This document shows, in pieces, positions 16,371 to 25,812 of a stretch of 64,000 nt of DNA. How positions within the stretch are numbered: position 1 is the first letter of the stretch; each line of letters begins with the position of its first letter. Below the pieces are notes generated by a model. That model did not search any database. It saw only the letters and a list, made by a program, of their open reading frames with translations, and was not told the DNA's origin. The stretch spans positions 3,472,001-3,536,000 of the forward strand of contig NZ_CP045915.1 in the NCBI RefSeq assembly GCF_009650095.1. The letters run 5' to 3'. The stretch is from Gracilibacillus salitolerans (GTDB lineage Bacteria; Bacillota; Bacilli; Bacillales; Amphibacillaceae). The position numbers and the translations under genes are program-made.

Positions 16371-17891
16371 TTATTGATTAACCAAGCTTTCATTAAATTC
16401 TTTTAATACTTCCGTACCACCAGTTTCTATCCACTTCTCAATAGCTGCCTCAAATCCCGCTTCATCAATATCTCCTAGCATATATTGATAGGTGGCGTCA
16501 TCTATTATCTGACCTAAGTGTCCCGCATTTTCTGTGTAAGTTTCAGATTCTAAGTTAACTGTTGGATCCTGAATTAAGTAATTTTCATTATCTTTTTCCA
16601 TTTCGAGCGCTTTAATTGCTATTTCATAGTCGTTATATGATTCGTATTTTCCGCTTGTTTCGGGTTCACCAACTTCGAATATTTTATATGGCCTTACCTC
16701 TGCATCATATTTATCCTGGTCCATTATTTGTGCCTGACCATCTATTAACTCATAATGTACACCTTCTTCGCCCCACAATGCTAAATTTGATACCTCAGGG
16801 GTCATAAGATAATCATAAAATTTAAGTATATTCTTCAATTCTTCTTCTGTTTCTACTGCTGATTTTGGAAATAAAAATAAACTACCATAACCAGGAATAG
16901 ACCAAATACCATACTCACCATCAGGACCTTCAACATAATTTTGAACATCATATTCTACATCAGGATTAATCTTTACTGCATCGTCATACATAGCCTTAAC
17001 GTCAGACATTGAACCTACATAGAGTCCGGCAGTTCCGTTTTTAAACATCTCTGTTTGATCGTCTTTACTAGTTACCGGAAAATCTTGATTCATGAAACCA
17101 TTCCCGTGTAATTCTCTTATAAAATTCATTGCATCCATATACTCCGGGAACATGAACTGTGGCAAGATTTCCCCATCCTGCTCTCCCCAATAGTTAGGCG
17201 TACCAAACCAAGATGCAATGGTTTTAAATGATCCATATATTAGATCATTTCGATCCGTCAAACCAATCGTATCATCTTGTCCACTATTATTAGGATCATC
17301 TTCAGTAAATGCTCTAGCCATTTCAAAAAATTCATCAGTTGTTGTTGGTGCGGAAAGTCCTAAGTTATCCGCCCAATCTTTCCGATAAATAACACCTGAT
17401 CTAGATAAAGGACGCCCTTGATATAAACCGTAAACCTTGCCGTCTATTTTCGAATTTTCTATTATTTCATCTTTTAATTTACTTAAATTCTCGTATTCCT
17501 CGAGATATGGACCAATCTCCCAAAATTGTCCATCACGAATTGCATCTTTAAATTGATCCAATTGTTGAAATCCAACTGCTACTACATCAGAAAGAGAGTT
17601 TGTTGCAAAAGCAGTATTTAATCTTTCGTTATAATTGTTATCAGGGATCCATTCTATTTCTAGATTAAATCCAGTTGCATCTTCAACTTTTGATAAAATG
17701 TTTTCATTAGGTACATTAGGTGTTAACAGATTTGTCATAAAATGAATGGTGGTTTCTTCGCCCCCTTCGTCGTTTTTGTTCTCCTCTTCATTTAAAGCGC
17801 TGTCATTATTGTTACAAGCAACTAATATTATTAAGACTAAACAAATAACACCCAAAAATTTCACCAGTAAATTATCTTTAATAATTTTCAT
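16371..17891 (-). CDS. ABC sugar-binding lipoprotein (LplA/YtcQ-like), paralogue 1
   Basis: A 506-residue extracellular solute-binding lipoprotein. The signal peptide ends in the lipobox LVAC (Cys26), followed by a Glu/Asn-rich linker. The mature protein has the family-1 solute-binding fold with the Ca-loop-like stretch DDPNNSGQDDTIGL (about 193-206) and repeated aromatic segments. It is clearly homologous along its length to the lipoprotein encoded at 20445 (shared NERLNTAFATNSL-like, IYRKDWADNLG and QDFPVTSK segments). The role is to capture oligosaccharides for an ABC importer. It is downstream of the GH95 fucosidase gene on the same strand. No permease or ATPase gene is nearby, so the importer partners must be encoded elsewhere. 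Confidence 0.9.
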   Translation of the reverse strand: MKIIKDNLLVKFLGVICLVLIILVACNNNDSALNEEENKNDEGGEETTIHFMTNLLTPNVPNENILSKVEDATGFNLEIEWIPDNNYNERLNTAFATNSLSDVVAVGFQQLDQFKDAIRDGQFWEIGPYLEEYENLSKLKDEIIENSKIDGKVYGLYQGRPLSRSGVIYRKDWADNLGLSAPTTTDEFFEMARAFTEDDPNNSGQDDTIGLTDRNDLIYGSFKTIASWFGTPNYWGEQDGEILPQFMFPEYMDAMNFIRELHGNGFMNQDFPVTSKDDQTEMFKNGTAGLYVGSMSDVKAMYDDAVKINPDVEYDVQNYVEGPDGEYGIWSIPGYGSLFLFPKSAVETEEELKNILKFYDYLMTPEVSNLALWGEEGVHYELIDGQAQIMDQDKYDAEVRPYKIFEVGEPETSGKYESYNDYEIAIKALEMEKDNENYLIQDPTVNLESETYTENAGHLGQIIDDATYQYMLGDIDEAGFEAAIEKWIETGGTEVLKEFNESLVNQ

Positions 17892-18061
17892 TTGCTTTTG
17901 TCACCCTTTCATTAAAAATACTCTTCACACTTCAGGTTTGTTATAAAGAGATTTTTATTACCTCCCTTCTTTATCTTATAGGAGAATTTAATTTTCCAAG
18001 GCCATTTCTCATTTAATGATTAACTTTGTGTTTGAATACAAATCCCTTCCCGACTACTCTA

Positions 18062-20353
18062 TTATTTTTCCAACGTTAATTCGTAGGTTTTATTATCTTC
18101 TGCATAAAATTCAAATAAATCATCCTCTACTTTTGTTAATATTTGATTATTTATACTAGCTTTTAAATTAGAATTTATTCTTACACGACATACTCCTGTT
18201 TGTGAGGCATAAATATTTACATATTTTATTTGGTGATTCTCCCACTTTATTTCTAATTCATAACCTCCCCTTGCTTTTAGCCCTTTAACATATCCATCCT
18301 TCCATGCATTTGGTAAGGAAGGTAATAGATTGATTTCTTTACTATGACTTTGAACAATCATTTCAGCTATTGCTGCAGTACCACCAAAATTACCATCAAT
18401 TTGAAACGGTGGATGATTATCAAATAGATTTGGCAAAGTAGATATCTTTAACAGTTCCATCAAATTATCATAAGCGTCTTCACTTTTGTGTAATCGCGCC
18501 CACATGTTAATAATCCATGCTCTACTCCAACCAGTATGACCTCCTCCATGTTCAAGTCGTCTTTTCAATGTAGTTTCAGCTGCTTTTGCTAAAATTGGTG
18601 TGGTGATTGGAGATATTTGATTACTAGGATGAAGAGCAAATAAATGAGATATATGACGATGACCAGGCTCTGCTTCCTCATAATCTTCCAGCCATTCTTG
18701 AATTTGTCCGTATTTCCCCACCTTTATTTGAGGTAATTTTGACTTTAATTGAAGAAGATGTTCTCTAAACTCTTTATCTATCTCTAACAATTCACTTGCA
18801 GAGATACAGTTAGTAAATAGATTATAAATAATTTGACTATCCATAGATGGTGCTTCACACAAATTACCTTTCTCTCCATTTGGCAATAGATACGTATTCT
18901 CAGGAGATACAGAAGGTGTGGTGATCATTAACCCATCTTTATTTTCAACAAGGAAATCTACGAAAAATAAAGCCGCTTCTTTCATAATATCGTAAGCTTG
19001 TTTTAAAAATTCTATATCACTTGTATATTCATAGTGGTCCCATAGATGTAAACAAAGCCACGCAGCTCCTAATGGCCAATAACTAGCAGGTAAATAAATA
19101 TCCTGTGGAGCAGTATCCCCCCAGATATCTGTATTATGATGAGCAGTAAAGCCACGGCAGTTATACATTTTTTTTGCCGTTATTCTACCAGACTCTCTCA
19201 TTTTATCTATGTGTTTAAGTAATGGAAGGTGGCATTCGGATAAATTACAGGATTCAGCTGGCCAGTAATTCATTTGTGCATTTATGTTTATCGTATATTT
19301 ACTATCCCAAGGTGGAAGCATTCTGTCATTCCATATTCCTTGCAACGTAGCTGGTAATGAATTTGGCCTGCTAGAAGATATCATTAAATAGCGTCCGAAA
19401 TGAAAATAAGTATTTATTAAATCAATATCTGCTTTTCCATGTTGTAATAGAGCTAAGCGCTCGTTTGTTGGTAAAACTGATTTAATCTGGTTTTTATCCG
19501 ATAGTTCCATTTCCACACGATTAAATAGTGCCTGATAGTCTTTTATATGGTCTTCCTTTAAATCCTCATAACCTTTCTCTTCTGCGTCGGCTAATGATTT
19601 TAAACATTGTTTCTCTGGCTCTTGAAATCGATAAGTAGTTGCAGCAGTCAGAAAGATAGTTACTGCACTTGCATTAGTTACACATATACGATTACCCAGT
19701 GTCTTCACCTCTCCATTCTCAGCAACCGCTTTCAATGCACAAGAAAAAGCAATACCATCTTTTCCACCTGTTTCACCTCGCATGATAACACTATCGTTAG
19801 AAATTTGTTCTGTAGTATCCAGATTTCTACAATTTCCCCTATCTAGACTAGCCTTAAATGTAATCGAGTTTTCTTCGGAAGCAGACAATCTCATAACCAT
19901 TACTTGGTCCGGATAACTCATAAATACTTCTCTTTGATATTTAATATTATTTGATAGAAAGGTCGATTTTACAACTGCTGTTTGCAAATCTAGCTCTCTA
20001 TAATAATCCGTATAGCCATTAACATCATTAAAATCCATACTAATCTCCCCTAATGGTTCATAATGACGTTGCGACTTTGGAATACCCGAGAAACATAATT
20101 TTGCTAATTCTTCCGATTCTTTTAATTTTCCTTCTGACAGTAAATTTCTAATTGTTGATAAATTAGATAGCGCGTCTGGATTTATCCTGTCTCGCGGGCC
20201 ACCATACCAAATAGAATCTTCATTTAATTGTATTTTTTCATTTGATACTTGACCAAAAACCATTCCACCTAACCGCCCATTTCCAATTGGCAGTGCCTCA
20301 TTCCATTCTTCTGCAGGTTCTTTATACCATAATTTTTTATTTGATTTCCCCAT
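18062..20353 (-). CDS. Glycoside hydrolase family 95 alpha-L-fucosidase
   Basis: A 763-residue GH95 enzyme without signal peptide, so cytoplasmic. The N-terminal beta-domain begins WYKEPAEEWNEALPIGNGRLG, a GH95 hallmark. The (alpha/alpha)6 barrel shows NINAQMNYWPAE near residue 358 (Asn pair activating water), SPEN near 485 (general-acid Glu) and QIDGNFGGTAAIAEM near 650 (catalytic Asp region). GH95 enzymes are inverting 1,2-alpha-L-fucosidases, some acting on galactosides. It sits between two oligosaccharide-binding lipoprotein genes in one minus-strand run, so imported fucosylated (or galactosylated) oligosaccharides are probably trimmed inside the cell. AGGTGTGAAGA precedes the ATG. Confidence 0.92.
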   Translation of the reverse strand: MGKSNKKLWYKEPAEEWNEALPIGNGRLGGMVFGQVSNEKIQLNEDSIWYGGPRDRINPDALSNLSTIRNLLSEGKLKESEELAKLCFSGIPKSQRHYEPLGEISMDFNDVNGYTDYYRELDLQTAVVKSTFLSNNIKYQREVFMSYPDQVMVMRLSASEENSITFKASLDRGNCRNLDTTEQISNDSVIMRGETGGKDGIAFSCALKAVAENGEVKTLGNRICVTNASAVTIFLTAATTYRFQEPEKQCLKSLADAEEKGYEDLKEDHIKDYQALFNRVEMELSDKNQIKSVLPTNERLALLQHGKADIDLINTYFHFGRYLMISSSRPNSLPATLQGIWNDRMLPPWDSKYTININAQMNYWPAESCNLSECHLPLLKHIDKMRESGRITAKKMYNCRGFTAHHNTDIWGDTAPQDIYLPASYWPLGAAWLCLHLWDHYEYTSDIEFLKQAYDIMKEAALFFVDFLVENKDGLMITTPSVSPENTYLLPNGEKGNLCEAPSMDSQIIYNLFTNCISASELLEIDKEFREHLLQLKSKLPQIKVGKYGQIQEWLEDYEEAEPGHRHISHLFALHPSNQISPITTPILAKAAETTLKRRLEHGGGHTGWSRAWIINMWARLHKSEDAYDNLMELLKISTLPNLFDNHPPFQIDGNFGGTAAIAEMIVQSHSKEINLLPSLPNAWKDGYVKGLKARGGYELEIKWENHQIKYVNIYASQTGVCRVRINSNLKASINNQILTKVEDDLFEFYAEDNKTYELTLEK

Positions 20354-20407
20354 TCTTCACACCTCACTTAAATAATATATTAGTGTTACTAATAGCTGTT
20401 TTATTAA

Positions 20408-20437
20408 AGCCCAGACCTTCAAAAAAGAGGCCTGGGA
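20408..20437 (-). terminator. Stem-loop between lipoprotein and fucosidase genes
   Basis: CCCAGACCTTC pairs with GAGGCCTGGG around an A6 loop, 9 bp after the stop of the upstream lipoprotein gene. The following T tract is short, so it may be an attenuator or mRNA stabiliser that keeps binding-protein transcript levels above those of the fucosidase, rather than a full terminator. Confidence 0.5.
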
Positions 20438-20444
20438 GTGTTAC

Positions 20445-21959
20445 TTAACTCGTTGTTTCTTGCCATGCAGCGTTATATTCTTTTATGATTTCATTTCCTC
20501 CTTGAGAGAGCCAATCCTCAACAGCTGCTTCAAATTCCTCTTTGTCAATTTGTCCTAATATATATTGATAGGTAGCATCTGTTATGATTTGTTGTAAACG
20601 TGTACTATCCTGTACAAAAGTTTTTGAATATAATGGTTCAGTTGGGTTCACGATCAGATAATTCTCATTATCTTTGATTAACTCTTCTGATTTCACTTTC
20701 ACTTCATACTCCATCAATGATTCATAACTTCCTCTTGTCTCTTCTTCTCCAATTAAAAGTGCATTATATGGCTTTACTTCACGTTCAAATAATGCATCAT
20801 CTACTAGCTTGGCCTTACCATCAACTATTTCATAGTGTTCACCTTCAAAACCCCAATTTGCTATATTTGCCACTTCCGAAGTCATCATTTTATCGAAAAA
20901 TGCTAAGATATTCTTTAATTCTTCTTCCGATTCAACTGAGCTCTTAGGAAACATCATGACACTTCCATAACCCGGTAAAGACCACACACCAAATTCACCA
21001 TCTGGACCTTCTACATAGTTATTCACATCATATTCCAGCTCAGGATTAATAGCGATAGCATCATTATATAAACTCCCTACATCACCCATTGCTCCAACGT
21101 ATATACCTGCAGTACCGTTTTTAAACATTTCTTGTTGATCCGTTTTACTTGTGACAGGAAAATCTTGATTGACATAGCCTTTGCTGTGCATCTCCTTGAG
21201 GTAATCCATCGTTTGCATATACTCATCAAACATAAACTCAGGTAATAGCTGGCCGTTATTTTGTCCCCAGTAATTAGGTGTTCCAAACCATGAAGATACC
21301 GTTTTAAATGCACCGTAAATAAGGTCACCTCTATCAGCAAGTCCCATCGTATCATCTTCACCGTTTCCATCTGGATCATCTTCTGTAAAGGCGCGAGCCA
21401 TTTCCATAAATTCTTCTGTTGAAGTAGGGGCATCAATACCTAAATTATCAGCCCAATCTTTACGATAGATATATCCTTGACGTGATAACGGTATTCCTGT
21501 GTACAAACCATAAACTTTCCCGTTTATTAAAGTATTCTCTATTACATTCTCTTTCAATTTTGACAAATTCTCATATTCTTCGATATATGGGCCTACTTCC
21601 CAAAATCGATCATCCTCGATAGCATCTCGAAATTGATTTATCTCCTGAGAACCGACATTAATTACATCTGGCAGTGAATTCGTTGCAAATGCTGAATTCA
21701 ATCGATCATAGTAGTTGCTAGCTGGAATCCATTGAATGTCAATATTTGTGTTGGTTAATTCTTCAATCTTATTTTGTACCCTCTCTTCCGGCACTTCTGA
21801 TGTATGAAGACCTACTATCATAGAAAATTCAAAAGGTTCATCAGATTGAGAGCCATCATTATTACTACTCTCTGAATTGTTTTCACTACAAGCGATTGTC
21901 ACTAAAAACATCAAAGTTGTAAGCATCAATAGCATAACTCTTTCTTTCCAACTATTCAC
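20445..21959 (-). CDS. ABC sugar-binding lipoprotein (LplA/YtcQ-like), paralogue 2
   Basis: A 504-residue solute-binding lipoprotein. The signal peptide ends in lipobox TIAC (about residue 24), followed by a Ser/Asn/Glu linker. The mature sequence parallels the 16371 protein over its whole length, including WIPASNYYDRLNSAFATNSL, IYRKDWADNLGIDAPTS, the Ca-loop-like DDPDGNGEDDTMGL and QDFPVTSK; I estimate well over half of residues identical. The start is GTG seven bases after AGGGGAG; the nearby ATG is followed immediately by a stop. It is the first gene of the run lipoprotein-GH95-lipoprotein and divergent from a sensor-regulator gene about 970 bp away. Ligand specificity relative to its paralogue is unknown. 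Confidence 0.9.
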   Translation of the reverse strand: MNSWKERVMLLMLTTLMFLVTIACSENNSESSNNDGSQSDEPFEFSMIVGLHTSEVPEERVQNKIEELTNTNIDIQWIPASNYYDRLNSAFATNSLPDVINVGSQEINQFRDAIEDDRFWEVGPYIEEYENLSKLKENVIENTLINGKVYGLYTGIPLSRQGYIYRKDWADNLGIDAPTSTEEFMEMARAFTEDDPDGNGEDDTMGLADRGDLIYGAFKTVSSWFGTPNYWGQNNGQLLPEFMFDEYMQTMDYLKEMHSKGYVNQDFPVTSKTDQQEMFKNGTAGIYVGAMGDVGSLYNDAIAINPELEYDVNNYVEGPDGEFGVWSLPGYGSVMMFPKSSVESEEELKNILAFFDKMMTSEVANIANWGFEGEHYEIVDGKAKLVDDALFEREVKPYNALLIGEEETRGSYESLMEYEVKVKSEELIKDNENYLIVNPTEPLYSKTFVQDSTRLQQIITDATYQYILGQIDKEEFEAAVEDWLSQGGNEIIKEYNAAWQETTS

Positions 21960-22432
21960 ATATATCTCCCCTATTATTATTTTTAATATTATAAAAAAAG
22001 AATGAAATTAAATAATATCCTCTTTCCTACCTATTCTGATTAATAAACAAACTTAAGGTACTTTCCCTTGTTCTATTTTGTTGGACTCAACTACAAAACT
22101 CTCTTCAAAAAATTAGAAGCATCTAAGTTGGGCTATCGTATGCAATGATAAGACACAAATCTCATTTTATTGTTCTAATTAATTCCGGCAAATCCCTATT
22201 AGACAGGGAGCCATAGAGAGCCGTCTTCTATATAAGTATTATTTATAAAAAACACCTGATTGGTATTGCCCACATTAACCCTCCCTCTCTGTATTACATC
22301 TTCAAAGTTAAATCAAATTTCTTTCTTATAAATCTCTGTGACTCAGCAATTCACCTCTCTTTTGTCAATGTTCATTATACGTTTAATATTAGTAAACCCC
22401 TGTTAAATTGTATATAATCACTTTTACATTGA

Positions 22433-22448
22433 AAGAAAACGCTTACCG
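22433..22448. promoter_or_regulatory. Weak cre-like site
   Basis: AAGAAAACGCTTACCG matches the CcpA consensus with about three mismatches but keeps the AACGCTT core. It is about 475 bp upstream of the lipoprotein gene and 485 bp upstream of the regulator gene; only weak support. Confidence 0.3.
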
Positions 22449-22808
22449 GTGATGGTTAGTAATTTTTTTTGTTTTAAGATAATCATTTTCACTTATTAAT
22501 TTTGTATCTTTAATGATGATTATTTCCAACGCTATTTTCAATAAAACCCCTGTCAATATAGTGCTCCTTTGCCTTATATAATGATTATTGCAATGGTATC
22601 TTCAGAGAGAGACAATTAAAGTATTACTATTCCTTCATTTTTCATATTTTCTTGAATCGATAATATATTAATATCTAAGCCGGTGATTTTTAACAAAAAA
22701 AATAAAATGATTTGTTTCAATTTGAATGACTAATTAAATACTTTTCGCTATCTGAGAAAATGATGACTATCTATTTACGATTCTGTTTTTAACGTGTATT
22801 CTGATATT

Positions 22809-22824
22809 ATGAAAGCGTTTAAAT
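22809..22824. promoter_or_regulatory. Putative cre site upstream of the sensor-regulator gene
   Basis: ATGAAAGCGTTTAAAT fits the CcpA operator WTGNNARCGNWWWCAW with a single mismatch and has the palindromic core AAAGCGTTT. It lies 110 bp before the regulator start codon, where bound CcpA could block transcription. The sequence match is direct; function is inferred. Confidence 0.6.
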
Positions 22825-22933
22825 AATTCCTCTCATTCTTCGCCTGTTTTAAAACAAGCTTAAATCTAGATACAAACAACATTCATTTTTAATACTTTAA
22901 ATAATCGATTAAAAGATCCAAGGGGAGTTATAT

Positions 22934-25246
22934 ATGAAAAATTCAAAAAAAAAGCACTATTATAAGCTAGTTGCTTTTTTTATATTACTAAGCTGTTTAC
23001 CTGTAATGTTGACTGGAAGTCTTTCTTATTCACAATCTTCCAAAGCAGTTGTGGATTTTTCTAATGATGAAAAAAAACAAAACCTTTATCAAATACAAAC
23101 AAATGTTGAACAAGTATTAAAGTATGTTGATTTATCTGCTACATATTTTATTAATTCTAGTAATGCTCAACAATTGCTATTCGAAGATATATCTCCCGAT
23201 TTATACACTGATTTTCGCTGGCTAAAAAGTGAGTTAGTACAATTGCAAAATATTGAGTACGGAATTGAAGATATCGTATTTGCAAATTTAGACAATAAAT
23301 GGCTTATCAATAATGAAGGTTTCTTTCAATTAGATGAAAACACTTCTAACCAAATAAACTCTCATTATCTACAAAAATCAGGGAAAACACATTGGCTTAT
23401 TGAAGAAAAAGACCAAATCAGACTTCCTAATGCCACAATAGGTAATTGTTCAAAATATATTTACCTAGTAAAAGAGCTACCATTATTATCTACGAGGTCA
23501 ACTAGCATTATTGCCATATTCATTCCGGCTTGTGAACTTACTAAGATAATGTCTAAAAGTAACAACAATGAATCTTTTCTCATTCTGGATGAATATAATC
23601 AAGTAATTGCACACAGTAATGCAGAATATACGGAAGATATTTCTTCAGTTTCTTCTTCCTTATTCAGTAATATAGAAAATAACGATGCTGAAGGCCAATT
23701 AAATTTATCTATTGAAGATACTACTTATAAAGTTACTTATGATTCATCTTCATATAATAATTGGACTTATATTTCCTTTGTTAAAATAAGCGACTTACAT
23801 AAAAAATCGAGTTCGGTTGGCTTATTAATTATTATCATTGTTTGCATCTTGCTAATAGTATCTATTATTTTATCGGTTATCGGCAGTAACTTCCTATATA
23901 AACCTATAAAAAAAATAAACATTGCTATTTTTGGGAGTTTAGACAAAAGTCAACAAACGGTCAATCAAACAAGTGAATTTGAATTTATTGAAACACATAT
24001 CGAAAATTTACTGGATAAAAACAAAAAATTAAAACAAAGAATGCAAAATCAAATAATACAACTCAAGCAATTATTTATGATTCGACTATTACACGGAAGA
24101 ATTGATGAAAATGAAATTCAACTCAAACTTCAATCATACCATTATCCTCAAAATTGGAATTGGTTGACGGTTTTTTCCATAAAAATTGATGTAACTGAAG
24201 ATAATAATTTTAATGAAAATGATCAAGAACTGATTTTATTTGCTATCAATAATTTAATTAATGATATCATTCCAAACAAAAATAGATTAACACCTATAGT
24301 TCTGAATAACACCCAAACTACTGTCATTATTACAGAAAGCACAAGTGAACCATCATATACTCGAAACATTAATAAAAACGCAGAGTTGATACAAAAAAAA
24401 ATTAAAGATCTGTTACACGTAAGTATAAGTATTGGTATAAGTAATAGATTTAAAAACTTACATGAAGCAGAGAACGCATTTAATGAAAGTATGGAAGCTC
24501 TAAAATATCGTTTAAAAATGGGGAACTCCTCAGTAATCTATTATAAGAACTTGAATCACAATTATTCAAACCTAGCTCCTTACCCAATAGCAATAATTAA
24601 CAAATTATTTGATTTTATAAAAATAAGCGATTATAAAAATGCTAATATGGAGGCTCTACTATTTTTTGAATATATTGAACGCAATGAAATCAAGCACCAA
24701 CAGCTCAATATTATTCTTTCGCGTTTTTTATTTGAACTATTTGAATTGAAAGAATCATTGGGAGTTCAGTTTGAAGATTTCGACTCCATTGATATGATAA
24801 GGCAGCATCATAGCTTAAAGTCATTTGATGAACTAAAAAATTGGATACTATATAATGTGATTCAGTCTTTAATCATTAAACTTGATGCAAAAAATGAAAG
24901 TAAAAACAAAAAAATATCCTATAAAATAATAAGGATGATCCATGAGAATTATAACCAAAATATTTCATTAGAGTTTGTTTCGTCTAGGCTACACTATAAC
25001 CCTAATTACCTAAGTAATATATTCCAAAAGGAAATAGGCTATACTTTTACTGAGTACCTTTTAGAATATCGGATAAATAAAGCAAAACACTGGTTAACAA
25101 CTACTAATATGTCAGTAAAAAGTATAGCAACAGAATTACAATATAAGAACTCACAAAACTTTATTCGATCATTTAGAAAAATGGAAGGAATTACTCCAGG
25201 AAAGTATCGTTCTAATTTCGAAAGGAAAGAGGAAGGATTACTATAA
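22934..25246 (+). CDS. Membrane-anchored AraC-type sensor regulator (YtdP/YesN-like)
   Basis: A 770-residue protein. TM helix 1 is at about residues 12-32, an extracellular sensor domain (double-cache-like) at about 33-290 and TM helix 2 at about 296-322. A linker with YesN-like regulator segments (SISIGISNRF, about residue 500) and a C-terminal AraC HTH domain (about 660-765; FVSSRLHYNPNYLSNIFQKE and the second-helix region KSIATELQYKNSQNFIRSF) follow. Such proteins combine outside sensing with direct DNA binding and control adjacent oligosaccharide ABC/glycosidase operons. It is divergent from the two binding-protein genes and GH95 gene. AGGGGAG precedes the ATG, and a cre-like site lies upstream. 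The ligand is unknown. Confidence 0.88.
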   Translation: MKNSKKKHYYKLVAFFILLSCLPVMLTGSLSYSQSSKAVVDFSNDEKKQNLYQIQTNVEQVLKYVDLSATYFINSSNAQQLLFEDISPDLYTDFRWLKSELVQLQNIEYGIEDIVFANLDNKWLINNEGFFQLDENTSNQINSHYLQKSGKTHWLIEEKDQIRLPNATIGNCSKYIYLVKELPLLSTRSTSIIAIFIPACELTKIMSKSNNNESFLILDEYNQVIAHSNAEYTEDISSVSSSLFSNIENNDAEGQLNLSIEDTTYKVTYDSSSYNNWTYISFVKISDLHKKSSSVGLLIIIIVCILLIVSIILSVIGSNFLYKPIKKINIAIFGSLDKSQQTVNQTSEFEFIETHIENLLDKNKKLKQRMQNQIIQLKQLFMIRLLHGRIDENEIQLKLQSYHYPQNWNWLTVFSIKIDVTEDNNFNENDQELILFAINNLINDIIPNKNRLTPIVLNNTQTTVIITESTSEPSYTRNINKNAELIQKKIKDLLHVSISIGISNRFKNLHEAENAFNESMEALKYRLKMGNSSVIYYKNLNHNYSNLAPYPIAIINKLFDFIKISDYKNANMEALLFFEYIERNEIKHQQLNIILSRFLFELFELKESLGVQFEDFDSIDMIRQHHSLKSFDELKNWILYNVIQSLIIKLDAKNESKNKKISYKIIRMIHENYNQNISLEFVSSRLHYNPNYLSNIFQKEIGYTFTEYLLEYRINKAKHWLTTTNMSVKSIATELQYKNSQNFIRSFRKMEGITPGKYRSNFERKEEGLL

Positions 25247-25362
25247 TAGAGTGACCCAATAATATGAAACAGGAAAAAACACCCCAAGAATCGTATGAAT
25301 TTTTTGGAAAAAAGAAGATTTGTAATAGCAGAAGGCAGATAAAATGAAGTGTAGGCTTTTAG

Positions 25363-25390
25363 TTCGAAGGGAGGATGTCTTCCTCCCTCC
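25363..25390. terminator. Hairpin between convergent genes
   Basis: AGGGAGGA and TCCTCCCT pair around a TGTCT loop, between the regulator gene and the small minus-strand gene at 25423. T tracts are weak on both sides. Confidence 0.45.
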
Positions 25391-25422
25391 TTCCATCTTA
25401 ATTAGTTTTTTATTTATTCACT

Positions 25423-25542
25423 CTACAACGGATTACCTCGTGAAGGTGATTTACCTCTTCCTCTTTTTTGCTCATCAGGCATTTTTTCATCCGGATTTGT
25501 AGGAGCATAATTAGGTTTTTCTTTTTTGCGTTGTTTGGACAT
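25423..25542 (-). CDS. Very small basic protein (39 aa), unrecognised
   Basis: A 39-codon frame begins MSKQRKKEKPNYAPTNPDEK and ends GRGKSPSRGNPL. It starts at an ATG seven bases after GGAGGG, an excellent site. The composition is Lys/Arg/Pro-rich, hydrophilic and probably disordered, resembling small basic proteins common in Bacillaceae whose roles are unknown. The frame is intact and its binding site well placed, so I consider it real. It is convergent with the sensor-regulator gene. Confidence 0.62.
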   Translation of the reverse strand: MSKQRKKEKPNYAPTNPDEKMPDEQKRGRGKSPSRGNPL

Positions 25543-25723
25543 GTAATTCCCTCCATGATGATAAATAGGCTACTATTATGGTAGCCTGAATTTGCCGATT
25601 TATTCTTAATTATCCTTTAATTATGTAGGCCCTTATTTTCACCGAACTTAATTATTCGAATATAAATAAGAATAAATAATGTAAGCAGTGTGAATTTTTG
25701 AAAATATATTAATACTTTTTTGA

Positions 25724-25776
25724 TTAAGTGAGGCTTGCCTCAGTTGGGGTCTTACGGACGGTTAGCTTCGTTATAA
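25724..25776 (+). repeat. Repeat family B, copy B3 (internally deleted)
   Basis: It reads TTAAGTGAGGCTTGCCTCAG, then GGGGTC fused directly to TTACGGACGGTTAGCTTCG. These are the left and right ends of the full-length copy at 35768, with the middle missing. It lies just upstream of the glycosyltransferase gene, in or near its leader. Confidence 0.65.
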
Positions 25777-25812
25777 AAGTTAAGCGCACCTTGTTCGAAA
25801 AGGAGTTTAAGA

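Larger units (their letters stand above)
21960..22933. other. Long AT-rich intergenic region with no gene seen
   Basis: This 974-bp gap separates the lipoprotein/fucosidase operon from the divergent regulator gene. No reading frame with a ribosome binding site, no RNA gene and no insertion-sequence end was recognised. It does contain two cre-like sequences (22433 and 22809) and presumably the operators of the regulator. Its length is unusual for this otherwise compact window. Confidence 0.6.

Noticed and set aside
21960..22933. Possible relict insertion sequence in the long gap before the sensor-regulator gene
   Set aside because: No terminal inverted repeats, target duplication or transposase-like translation could be identified by eye.
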